The notes beneath the pieces were generated by a model. The model was not told the origin of the DNA. It made no database searches and saw only the letters and a program-made list of their open reading frames with translations. This document shows positions 1 to 6,596 of a stretch of DNA of 9,837 bases, piece by piece. Position 1 is the first letter of the stretch; each line of letters starts with the position of its first letter. The stretch lies in assembly GCA_946631805.1 (NCBI GenBank), contig CAMPAJ010000044.1, positions 1 through 9,837 on the forward strand. The letters run 5' to 3'. The position numbers and the translations under genes were made by a program. This DNA is from an uncultured Eggerthellaceae bacterium (GTDB lineage Bacteria; Actinomycetota; Coriobacteriia; Coriobacteriales; Eggerthellaceae).

Positions 1-386
1 TCGGCTCGATCCTGCCGTTCGAGGACGGGCGCGAGCGCGACATGATCATCTCGGGCCAAGACATGGTTACCGAACAGCCCAAGGAGGTCACCATCCAGTC
101 CGAGGACGTCCGCGCGGCGCTTATCGAGCCGTGCGAGGACATGGTGCTTTCCATCAAGGAAACGTTCAAGAAGACCAACCCCGACCTGGCAAGTGACATC
201 ATCCAGAACGGTATCTTGCTAACGGGCGGCGGCGGCTTGCTTTCGGGCTTGGACCGCTACCTTACCGACAAGCTCGAGATTCCCGTATGGGTAAGCGAGA
301 CGGCGCTGACGAACGTGGTCATGGGCTGCCTGAAGGTCCTCGAGACCCCCACGGCCCTGCGCCAGACGCTTATGAGGTCTAAGTAG
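1..386 (+). CDS. mreB: Rod shape-determining protein MreB, 3' part only
   Basis: The open frame enters from the left edge (first full codon at 3) and ends in TAG at 384-386, so 127 C-terminal residues are visible out of about 340-350 for the family. MreB is a bacterial actin that polymerises on ATP under the inner membrane and orients the cell-wall elongation complex. The visible part is the end of the actin fold. The segment ILLTGGGGLLSGLDRYL is the family's C-terminal nucleotide-binding loop, equivalent to MVLTGGGALLRNLDRLL in E. coli MreB. It is preceded by the usual stretch ending in DLASDI. A paralogue such as Mbl cannot be excluded without the N-terminal half, but its place directly before mreC and mreD favours MreB. 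The stop lies 8 bases before mreC. The promoter and start are outside the window. Confidence 0.93.
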   Translation, partial: GSILPFEDGRERDMIISGQDMVTEQPKEVTIQSEDVRAALIEPCEDMVLSIKETFKKTNPDLASDIIQNGILLTGGGGLLSGLDRYLTDKLEIPVWVSETALTNVVMGCLKVLETPTALRQTLMRSK

Positions 387-394
387 CGTTTCGC

Positions 395-1471
395 ATGCCA
401 TCTTTTGTCGAACAGAGCAACGGGCCGTCGGTAGTCCGACGCGTCCTGTTTGTCGCGTTGGCTATCGTCGCGCTCGTGCTGGCCACGCTGTATACCCAAG
501 AAGGCGAATCGGGGCCGTTGCATGGCGTCCAAACAAACGTCATGGGCGTTACCGTCGGCGCCGCGGGGGTAACTTCGGGCGTCGGCGCGGCGACCCAGAC
601 GCTCGGCACCGCGCTCGGCGATGCGACGGCCGACCCCACGACGCTCGAGGGATTGCGCCAGCAGAACGAGGAGCTTCGCCAGCTGCTTGCCCAGGCCGAA
701 GAGTATCGTCAGGAGGTAGATCGGCTTCGGGGCCTGCTCGATATCAAGCAGGTTTCGGGGGTAACGGGGCCCGTTGCGCGCGTCATCGGTCATTCGACAA
801 ACGCATGGGACCAGTCCATCACCATCGACCTAGGTTCAGACGACGGCGTGGTCAGCGGTATGACGGTCATGGGTGCCACGGGCGTCATCGGCCAGGTGTC
901 TAAATCCGCTGCCCATACATCAACGGTGCGCTTGCTTACCGACCCCAATTCGGGCGCTGCCGTCATGGTGCAATCGAGCCGCGCGAACGGTATCGTGCGC
1001 GGTTCGCTCAGCGGGCTTCTGTACTTGGAGGATGTCGATGAGGATAAGCTGCCCGTCGCGGGCGACGTCATCATAACGTCCGGCATGGGCGGAAGCTATG
1101 AGCGCGGGCTGATCGTCGGCGCCGTTGCGAGCGTCGGCGACACGTCGTCGGGCAACGCCGGGCCCATCGTCATCAACCCGAATGCCACGGTCAAGATGCT
1201 CGAAGAGGTCATCGTGGTATTCAAGGCGCCGCAGGTGAGCGATACGGCTACCAGCTCTTCGGCGGCTTCTGCGCAGAAGACCCAGGAAGACCAGGCCAAT
1301 GCTCAGGGCAATCAGGACCAGGTCGATGTTACGGCGCAGACTGCCGACGAGGGCGATGAGTCGTATGCGGTCGACGGGTCCTCCGACGAAGGGGAATGGC
1401 AGGATGAGGAAGCCGCCGACGAAGGCGAGTACCTCGAAGACCAGGACGTGGCGGAAGAGACGGAATACTAA
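395..1471 (+). CDS. mreC: Rod complex scaffold protein MreC with acidic C-terminal tail
   Basis: MreC is a bitopic membrane protein that forms filaments outside the membrane and binds PBP2, switching the RodA-PBP2 pair on. The 358-residue product has a short cytoplasmic N terminus, one membrane segment at about residues 15-33, and a predicted coiled coil at about 84-115 (heptad-like LRQQNEELRQLL). The double beta-domain of MreC follows at about 117-277, with typical stretches such as GVVSGMTVMGATGVIGQV and VITSGMGGSYERGLIVG. The end is unusual: residues 281-317 are a Ser/Ala/Gln linker, and 318-358 are a strongly acidic tail (20 of 41 residues Asp or Glu, three Tyr, no Lys or Arg) ending in ETEY. 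The tail should lie outside the cell. The ATG at 395 has no well-placed Shine-Dalgarno: a GAGG at 374-377 is 17 bases away. Translation probably depends on coupling to mreB, whose stop is 8 bases upstream. Confidence 0.93.
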   Translation: MPSFVEQSNGPSVVRRVLFVALAIVALVLATLYTQEGESGPLHGVQTNVMGVTVGAAGVTSGVGAATQTLGTALGDATADPTTLEGLRQQNEELRQLLAQAEEYRQEVDRLRGLLDIKQVSGVTGPVARVIGHSTNAWDQSITIDLGSDDGVVSGMTVMGATGVIGQVSKSAAHTSTVRLLTDPNSGAAVMVQSSRANGIVRGSLSGLLYLEDVDEDKLPVAGDVIITSGMGGSYERGLIVGAVASVGDTSSGNAGPIVINPNATVKMLEEVIVVFKAPQVSDTATSSSAASAQKTQEDQANAQGNQDQVDVTAQTADEGDESYAVDGSSDEGEWQDEEAADEGEYLEDQDVAEETEY

Positions 1472-1493
1472 CGTGGTTCGAGCGCACATGGGC

Positions 1494-1502
1494 AAAGGAG
1501 GT
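1494..1502 (+). promoter_or_regulatory. Strong ribosome binding site of mreD
   Basis: AAAGGAGGT lies 8 bases before the ATG at 1511 and is nearly the full anti-16S complement. It is the best Shine-Dalgarno in the window and decides the mreD start. It sits in the 39-base mreC-mreD gap, so mreD can be initiated independently of mreC. Confidence 0.8.
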
Positions 1503-1510
1503 GCGGTGCT

Positions 1511-2029
1511 ATGATGTCGGAGCGTTTCGTGATAGTAATCGGAGCGGTGCTTGCGCTAGCGCTGCAGCTGTTCATAGTCCCGAACATCGCCCTGTATGGG
1601 ATCGTGCCCAACGTACTTGCGGCATTTGCCCTGGCCGTTGCTGTCACCCGCCCATCTTCGTATGGATGCGTGCTTCCGTTCGTGCTCGGATTGGCGTTCG
1701 ACCTCGTTGGGGCTGCGCCCCTCGGCCTCATGGCGTTTTCGCTCATGGTTGTGTCGGTTGTCGTTGCGCGCGTGTTCGTGCACGTCGACAACGATTCGCG
1801 CTTCATGGCGTTTGCGCTGATTGCCATAGGCGCGTTGCTCGTCGAGCTCGTGTACGGGTGCTTGCTCCTGTTCTTTGGCTACCAGGCATCGTTCTTCGAT
1901 GCGCTGCTCTACCGCATCCTGCCGTGCTTTTTGTACGACGTCGTTTGCGGAATACTCCTATACCTCCTGCTCGCGCGCTTTGCGAGGCCGGCTAGCGTCG
2001 TGCGCACCGAATTGACGCAGCTGCGCTAG
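1511..2029 (+). CDS. mreD: Rod shape-determining membrane protein MreD
   Basis: MreD is a small polytopic membrane protein of the elongation complex that partners MreC. Its exact job is not settled. The 172-residue product is almost wholly hydrophobic, with about five or six membrane segments (roughly residues 5-25, 30-46, 52-69, 72-91, 98-122 and 129-156). The stretch GLAFDLVGAAPLGLMAFSL (about 60-78) matches the conserved MreD pattern of Asp-Leu followed by Pro-Leu-Gly. Length fits the usual 160-180 residues. The start at 1511 is chosen from the ribosome site 8 bases upstream; the ATG immediately following at 1514 is an equally possible start. The C terminus (RTELTQLR) is short and polar. 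The stop is 8 bases before mrdA and contributes bases to that gene's ribosome site. Confidence 0.92.
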   Translation: MMSERFVIVIGAVLALALQLFIVPNIALYGIVPNVLAAFALAVAVTRPSSYGCVLPFVLGLAFDLVGAAPLGLMAFSLMVVSVVVARVFVHVDNDSRFMAFALIAIGALLVELVYGCLLLFFGYQASFFDALLYRILPCFLYDVVCGILLYLLLARFARPASVVRTELTQLR

Positions 2030-2032
2030 GAG
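2028..2032 (+). promoter_or_regulatory. Ribosome binding site of mrdA, overlapping the mreD stop
   Basis: AGGAG at 2028-2032 uses the last two bases of the mreD stop codon and stands 5 bases before the ATG at 2038. It supports the long N terminus assigned to PBP2, and the arrangement suggests that translation of the two genes is coupled. Confidence 0.65.
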
Positions 2033-2037
2033 CGTCT

Positions 2038-4215
2038 ATGGCCATTGCAATCGTTGTAGCCATCATCACGATGATAGCGGCCGCATTGGGCGTGGCCGCG
2101 TTCTTCATCGTGCGTGCGCGCCGGCGCGATCAAGGCGTTCACGCCGGGGGTCGCGGCAAGGATGCCGTGAAGTCCATCGACAGCACCGGCATCCTGTTCA
2201 CGGACAAGCGCCGCGCCCGCGTCGAGGAATCCCAGCACGCCCGACCCAGCACGGCGCCGTCGACGACGACCGGGCGCCCGAGCGAAGCCGTTCGCTCGCG
2301 GTTCGTCGCGGTCGGCGTTTTAGCTGCGGCCGTCTTCGGGACGCTGGGAGCCCGGTTGTGGAGCATGCAGGTGCTCGGTTCGAGCGAATACGAGGACGAG
2401 GCGCTGCAGAACAAGTACTCCAAGATAGCCACGCCCGCACCGCGCGGCCTCGTGTACGACAGCGACGGCGTTTTGCTCGTGAACAACCGCTCGGCGCTGA
2501 CGGTTTTGGCCGATGCGTCGGTTGCCGACGACCACGACGTGGTGCAACGCTTGTCTTCGGTGCTGGGCATCCCCTATAACATCGTGCGTTCGCGTATTCT
2601 GGACCAGAGCTCGGGCGCGCAGAGCCAGCGCGTCGTCGCGTCCGATGCCCGGCAGCGCGACGTTGCGTTCATCGCAGAGCATTCCGACGCCTTCACGGGC
2701 GTTACCGTTCAGGAACGCACGGTGCGCGAGTACCCGTTTGGCGCGCTGGCCTCGCACATCTTGGGCTATACGGGGCCTGTTTCCGAAGAAGAGCTTGCCA
2801 ACGTGCCCGAAAACCGTTCCATCGAGCTTGGCGACACGGTGGGCAAGAGCGGCATCGAGGCGTATTACGACAACGTGCTCGCCGGCGAACACGGTCAGCG
2901 GCTTGTTATCGCCGACTCCCAGGGCCGCGTCGTCGAGGTCGAGAGCGAGACGCCCGCCAAGCGGGGCAGTGACGTGTACCTGACCATCAAGGCTCCCGTG
3001 CAATACGTTGCCGAGACCCGGCTCGCCGAGCTGATTGCGCCCGACAACATCATCGGGCAGGGCAAGGGCGTTGGCGGCGCCGTCGTTGCAATGGACGTGA
3101 CGGATGGCAGCATCATCGCCATGGCAAGTTACCCCACGTTCGAGCCGGCGACGTTCACGGGCGGCATCGCCCAGGACGTCTGGGATCTTTACTCGACCGA
3201 GGAAAGCTATTATCCGCTGCTCAACCGTGCCGTGTCGGGTACGTATCCCGCCGCTTCGACCTACAAGGCTTTCACGAGCCTGGCCGGTCTCAAATACGGG
3301 TTTGCCGACAAGAAGAAGACGTGGGAATGCGGTGGTTCGTGGGACGGATTCAACTCGGGCGATTGGCAGAACTGCTGGCTGCTCGACGGACATGGGATAA
3401 TCAACCTCAACGATGGCATTCGCGTGTCGTGCGACGTCGTCTTCTACGAGATCGCCAAGGATTTCTTCTACGCCGGCGAAACCCAGGGCGGCGACATCAG
3501 CGACACGGCGATGCAGGAGGAAATAGCAAAATTCGGTTTTGGCAAGGTAACGGGCATCGACCTGTCGGGCGAGGAGCCCGGGCGCATTCCGACCCCCGAA
3601 TGGAAGGCGCAGCACTGGAGCGATGTGCCGACCGAGGGGCAATGGCGCGGCGGCGATTTGACCAACTTGGTAATCGGCCAGGGCGACGTGCTTATCACGC
3701 CGCTGCAGAATGCGGTAGCGTACGGCGCCGTGGCTACGGGGACGCTCATGAAACCCCATGTACTCAAGGAAGTGCGCAACGACGCCGATACGGCGGCGGT
3801 GTCGTTTACTCCTGCAGAGCTGGGAGTCCCCGAGGTTTCCGAAGAGAACTACAAAATCCTGCGCGATGCGCTCAAGCTCGTCTCGGCCGATGCAAGCCAA
3901 GTGGTCGAGGAATTTGCGAACTGGAACATAGACGCTGCGACGGTTTCGAGCAAGACCGGTACCGGCGAGGTCGCGGGCAAGGGCGACGTGGCATGGTATG
4001 TGTGCTATTACCCGCAGGACAAGCCCAAGTACGTCGTTTCGACTTGCATCGAGCAAGGCGGCGGCGGTGCGGCGGTGGCGGGCCCCATCGGCGCTGCCGT
4101 CTTGGGTGCCATACTGGCTTACGATGCGGGGCAGCTGAGCGAAGTGAAGCGCGTGGCGGGTTCGAGCGGCAAATCGGTGCCGGTCAATTTCGGCGAGGTC
4201 GCGCGACAGGACTAG
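2038..4215 (+). CDS. mrdA: Penicillin-binding protein 2 (elongation transpeptidase)
   Basis: This is a class B penicillin-binding protein: the DD-transpeptidase that crosslinks the glycan made by RodA during side-wall growth, acting outside the membrane. The 725-residue product has a predicted membrane segment at about 87-113, then a PBP dimer domain (PRGLVYDSDG near 135-144; SGIEAYYDNVLAGEHG near 271-286). The transpeptidase domain holds all three active-site motifs: STYK with Ser407 and Lys410, SCD at 464-466 (the SxD form seen in PBP2), and KTGT at 639-642. Two things are odd. Residues 1-27 form another hydrophobic segment ending in RARRR, so the protein probably crosses the membrane twice, with a basic, Ser/Thr-rich cytoplasmic loop at about 28-85. 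C431, C446, H452 and C465 may bind zinc. The length is somewhat above the usual 600-680. The start is supported by AGGAG 5 bases upstream. The next gene, rodA, encodes the partner enzyme. Confidence 0.96.
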   Translation: MAIAIVVAIITMIAAALGVAAFFIVRARRRDQGVHAGGRGKDAVKSIDSTGILFTDKRRARVEESQHARPSTAPSTTTGRPSEAVRSRFVAVGVLAAAVFGTLGARLWSMQVLGSSEYEDEALQNKYSKIATPAPRGLVYDSDGVLLVNNRSALTVLADASVADDHDVVQRLSSVLGIPYNIVRSRILDQSSGAQSQRVVASDARQRDVAFIAEHSDAFTGVTVQERTVREYPFGALASHILGYTGPVSEEELANVPENRSIELGDTVGKSGIEAYYDNVLAGEHGQRLVIADSQGRVVEVESETPAKRGSDVYLTIKAPVQYVAETRLAELIAPDNIIGQGKGVGGAVVAMDVTDGSIIAMASYPTFEPATFTGGIAQDVWDLYSTEESYYPLLNRAVSGTYPAASTYKAFTSLAGLKYGFADKKKTWECGGSWDGFNSGDWQNCWLLDGHGIINLNDGIRVSCDVVFYEIAKDFFYAGETQGGDISDTAMQEEIAKFGFGKVTGIDLSGEEPGRIPTPEWKAQHWSDVPTEGQWRGGDLTNLVIGQGDVLITPLQNAVAYGAVATGTLMKPHVLKEVRNDADTAAVSFTPAELGVPEVSEENYKILRDALKLVSADASQVVEEFANWNIDAATVSSKTGTGEVAGKGDVAWYVCYYPQDKPKYVVSTCIEQGGGGAAVAGPIGAAVLGAILAYDAGQLSEVKRVAGSSGKSVPVNFGEVARQD

Positions 4216-4236
4216 GGAAGGGCGATAGCCAAGAGC

Positions 4237-5454
4237 ATGCCGGAATTGACGAACATACGGGTGCACGACACCGAGCCCACGAACGGCCGGGGGCGGCGCT
4301 TCAAGCTGCCTGCCATCAATTTGCCGTTTCTGCTCGTCATCGTTTTAATCGTCGCCTACGGGCTCGTCGTCGTGTATTCGGCGGTAAGCGCAGACGAGGA
4401 TTACAATTTCTCGCGTCAGCTGGCAGGTGTTGCCATAGGGGCGATTGCCATGGCGCTTATCTGGGCGTTCGATTATCGCCGGCTTTCGGAGTACATCGCG
4501 CTCTTCATGGCGCTCAACGTCGTGCTCATCTTGTCGCCCCATGTGCCGGGCATTGGCGTCAACACGATGGGCGCGACCTCGTGGGTCAAGCTCGGCCCAT
4601 TGCCCCAGCTGCAACCAGGGGAGTTTGCCAAGATCACCGTCATCTTGCTCGATGCCAGCATCATGGCCCGCTACCAGGGGCGTTTGGACGATGTGCACGA
4701 ATACTGCAAGGCGGTCGGCCTCATGCTCGTGCCGTTCGTGTGCATCATGACGCAGCCCGACCTCGGGACGGGACTCGTGTACCTGTTCATAGCCGCCATC
4801 GCGCTCGTCGTTGGAGGGGCCCGGCCCAAGCACCTCCTGATCACGCTTGCCATCGGCATCGCCCTGATCGTGGTCGTTTTCGTGGCCGACGAGGTGATCA
4901 AGGGCTCGTCGGGCGAGTACAAACTGCTCAAGCAGTATCAGCGCGACCGCCTGTTCGTGTTCATGAACCAGGATTCGGCCGATTTGACAGACGAGGGCTA
5001 CAATTTGCAGCAGGCCAAGGTCGCCATCGGCTCGGGTGGCCTGTTCGGGCAAGGATATATGAAGGGCTCTCAGCATTCTTTGGGCATCCTGCCCGAAGCG
5101 CCCACCGATTTCATCTTCTGCGTACTGGCTGAAGAGCTGGGATTTGTCGGGGTAATGGTATTATTGGTGCTGTACGCGGCATTGTTCGTAATAGGGTTTC
5201 GCATAGCGAGCGCCTCGAGCGATATGTTCGGGCTGCTCATCGTGATGTGCATCGTTGGCATGTGGTTGTTCCAGATACTAGAGAACATCGGCATGACCTG
5301 CGGGCTTATGCCTATCACGGGCATTCCGCTACCGTTCATGAGCTTCGGTTCGTCGTTCATGATCGTCAATTTCGCATTGCTGGGATTCATGGGCTCCGTG
5401 TGGGCACGGGGGAAGGAAAGCTCGGGTAGGGTGACATATGCAGCTTCCAATTGA
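4237..5454 (+). CDS. rodA: RodA, SEDS-family peptidoglycan glycosyltransferase
   Basis: RodA polymerises lipid II into glycan strands, working as a pair with PBP2 in the membrane. The 405-residue product has a basic cytoplasmic N terminus (GRGRRFK) and about ten membrane segments. SEDS signatures are seen in order: SWVKLGPLPQLQPGEFAKI (115-133), QPDLGTGLVY (173-182), YNLQQAKVAIGSGGLFGQGY (255-274), LPEAPTDFIFCVLAEELGFVG (285-305) and the Pro/Gly-rich GLMPITGIPLPFMSFG (356-371). Trp116 and Asp291 are 175 residues apart, the same spacing as the Trp105 and Asp280 that I recall as essential in Bacillus subtilis RodA; Asp291 is the likely catalytic residue. FtsW is the alternative, but placement directly after PBP2 in an mre cluster favours RodA. 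The gap from mrdA is 21 bases. No well-spaced ribosome site precedes the ATG; GGGAAGGG at 4215-4222 is 14 bases away. Confidence 0.96.
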   Translation: MPELTNIRVHDTEPTNGRGRRFKLPAINLPFLLVIVLIVAYGLVVVYSAVSADEDYNFSRQLAGVAIGAIAMALIWAFDYRRLSEYIALFMALNVVLILSPHVPGIGVNTMGATSWVKLGPLPQLQPGEFAKITVILLDASIMARYQGRLDDVHEYCKAVGLMLVPFVCIMTQPDLGTGLVYLFIAAIALVVGGARPKHLLITLAIGIALIVVVFVADEVIKGSSGEYKLLKQYQRDRLFVFMNQDSADLTDEGYNLQQAKVAIGSGGLFGQGYMKGSQHSLGILPEAPTDFIFCVLAEELGFVGVMVLLVLYAALFVIGFRIASASSDMFGLLIVMCIVGMWLFQILENIGMTCGLMPITGIPLPFMSFGSSFMIVNFALLGFMGSVWARGKESSGRVTYAASN

Positions 5455-6523
5455 TATCAAAGCACTTCTTAACGAGATGACCGACATCAAGGCAGCGCGC
5501 GAATGTGCGTTGTCTGTGAGCGTTTTCCTGGATTCGCAGGCACCGGCCGACATAGCCGCTCATGTACGCGGCTTGTTCGGCTCGTCGTCCGCGACGTTGC
5601 GCATGACGGTTTCGTACCTTGACGACACGTTCATGCCGCATGCCGACGACGACATCGCCATCGTGGTGGCGGGGAAATCGCGCGGCGTGGGAGCCGCGGC
5701 GGCGGCAATCCGCGCGGCAGGGGTGCCTGTCGCCGTCGTTACGACGCTGCCGACGTTCGTGACCGAAACCGCTTCGAAAGCCGGTTACGCCATCCCCATC
5801 GGCGATCTTGTTGCCCCATATGTGCAGGATGCCTCGGACGAGCCCGTCGAGCTTACCGAAGAGCTCGCAAAGCAGTTGGATGAACGTCTGGGCCGTTGGA
5901 TCGTGGCCGTTTGCCCCGACAAGCGCCTGCCCATGGCGATGGCGTTCTCGTTTTTGCGCCGTCCGCTTGCCAAGGATGCCGTTCAGGTCACGTCCTTGCA
6001 AAATGCCGGCATCGGCCTTGTGCCGCTCATTCCCGGTGCCGACTTGCCCATCATGACGTTGAACCAGGCCAAGATGATGCTGCAAATCGCGGCGGCCTAC
6101 GGGCACGAGATGGATAAAACCCGCGCGAAGGAACTCGCTGCCGTCGTTGGTGGTGCGTACCTGTGCCGTGTCGTTGCGCGCGAGCTCGTCGAGTTCGTTC
6201 CCGTTCTGGGGTTCATCATCAAGCCCGGTGTCGCATACGGTGGCACGTCTGCCGTCGGCTATGCGGCCATCGAGTATTTCGAGGGCGGCGAAGACGTCGC
6301 AGGCGTGCTCAACGTTGCGCAGCGCGCTACCGAGAAGGGCACCCAGATAGTTTCCAAGCTCCGCGACGGGGGGCCCGACCTCGTTCCCGAAATGGCGAAC
6401 AAGGTGCGGGGGCTTGCCGACCGGTTGCCCGTCGTCAAGCAGAAGGCTCACGAGTACGCTCCCAAGGTCGTGGCCGTTGTCGACGATCTTGTAGACGGCG
6501 CAATGGCATTCGCCCGGGCGTAA
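5438..6523 (+). CDS. DUF697 (YcjF-like) domain protein of unknown function, coupled to rodA
   Basis: I recognise the C-terminal half only. Residues about 185-285 look like the DUF697 domain found in YcjF and some GTPase-linked proteins: NAGIGLVPLIPGADLPIMT, then LQIAAAYGHEMDKTRAKELA, then the glycine- and hydrophobic-rich hairpin ending in GYAAIEYFEGG. The N-terminal part (about 65-125) reads as a small alpha/beta fold: the strand DDIAIVVAG, an Ala-rich helix, then the strand VPVAVVTTLP. No convincing GTPase domain is present. The last 75 residues are helical and contain VVKQKAHEYAPKVVAVVDD. The hydrophobic hairpins suggest a membrane-associated protein with both ends in the cytoplasm, but this is inference. 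The ATG lies 17 bases inside the end of rodA, so it is probably translated by coupling, and the protein may act with the wall-elongation complex. The biochemical role is unknown. Confidence 0.85.
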   Translation: MQLPIDIKALLNEMTDIKAARECALSVSVFLDSQAPADIAAHVRGLFGSSSATLRMTVSYLDDTFMPHADDDIAIVVAGKSRGVGAAAAAIRAAGVPVAVVTTLPTFVTETASKAGYAIPIGDLVAPYVQDASDEPVELTEELAKQLDERLGRWIVAVCPDKRLPMAMAFSFLRRPLAKDAVQVTSLQNAGIGLVPLIPGADLPIMTLNQAKMMLQIAAAYGHEMDKTRAKELAAVVGGAYLCRVVARELVEFVPVLGFIIKPGVAYGGTSAVGYAAIEYFEGGEDVAGVLNVAQRATEKGTQIVSKLRDGGPDLVPEMANKVRGLADRLPVVKQKAHEYAPKVVAVVDDLVDGAMAFARA

Positions 6524-6577
6524 GCGTAATCGTTGCCTGCCGGCCGCACTCGACGCTGCGTTCAGCATATACATTCC

Positions 6578-6584
6578 GAAAGGA
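6578..6584 (+). promoter_or_regulatory. Ribosome binding site of the radical SAM gene
   Basis: GAAAGGA ends 12 bases before the ATG at 6597. The spacing is longer than ideal, but it is the only purine-rich site in the 73-base gap and it fits the family's usual N terminus. The rest of the gap (6524-6577) holds no convincing promoter or terminator. Confidence 0.55.
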
Positions 6585-6596
6585 ACGAACAGTTTC

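Noticed and set aside
395..1471. A frameshifted or fused mreC, because of its unusual C terminus
   Set aside because: The frame is continuous and the tail keeps in-frame codon preference. The overlapping alternative frame at 1299-1514 encodes basic, Arg-rich sequence with no sign of a gene.
1488..1514. An 8-codon reading frame (MGKGGAVL) whose stop overlaps the mreD start
   Set aside because: It has no ribosome site of its own and simply reads through the mreD Shine-Dalgarno. A coupling leader is possible but unsupported.
2320..4266. A 648-residue open frame on the minus strand across mrdA
   Set aside because: It lies fully opposite PBP2, which has all expected motifs. The antisense product shows no recognisable domain, and long antisense frames are common in GC-rich genes.
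3321..5132. A 603-residue + strand frame spanning the mrdA-rodA junction
   Set aside because: It overlaps two confidently identified genes in another frame and encodes Arg-rich sequence typical of frame shadows.
5657..5680. A formal Walker A match (AIVVAGKS) in the DUF697 protein
   Set aside because: The four variable positions are hydrophobic strand residues rather than a glycine-rich loop, and no other GTPase motifs follow.
6524..6596. A promoter in the gap before the radical SAM gene
   Set aside because: TATACA at 6568-6573 resembles a -10 box, but no fitting -35 box lies 16-18 bases upstream, and the TTGCCT at 6533 is 29 bases away.
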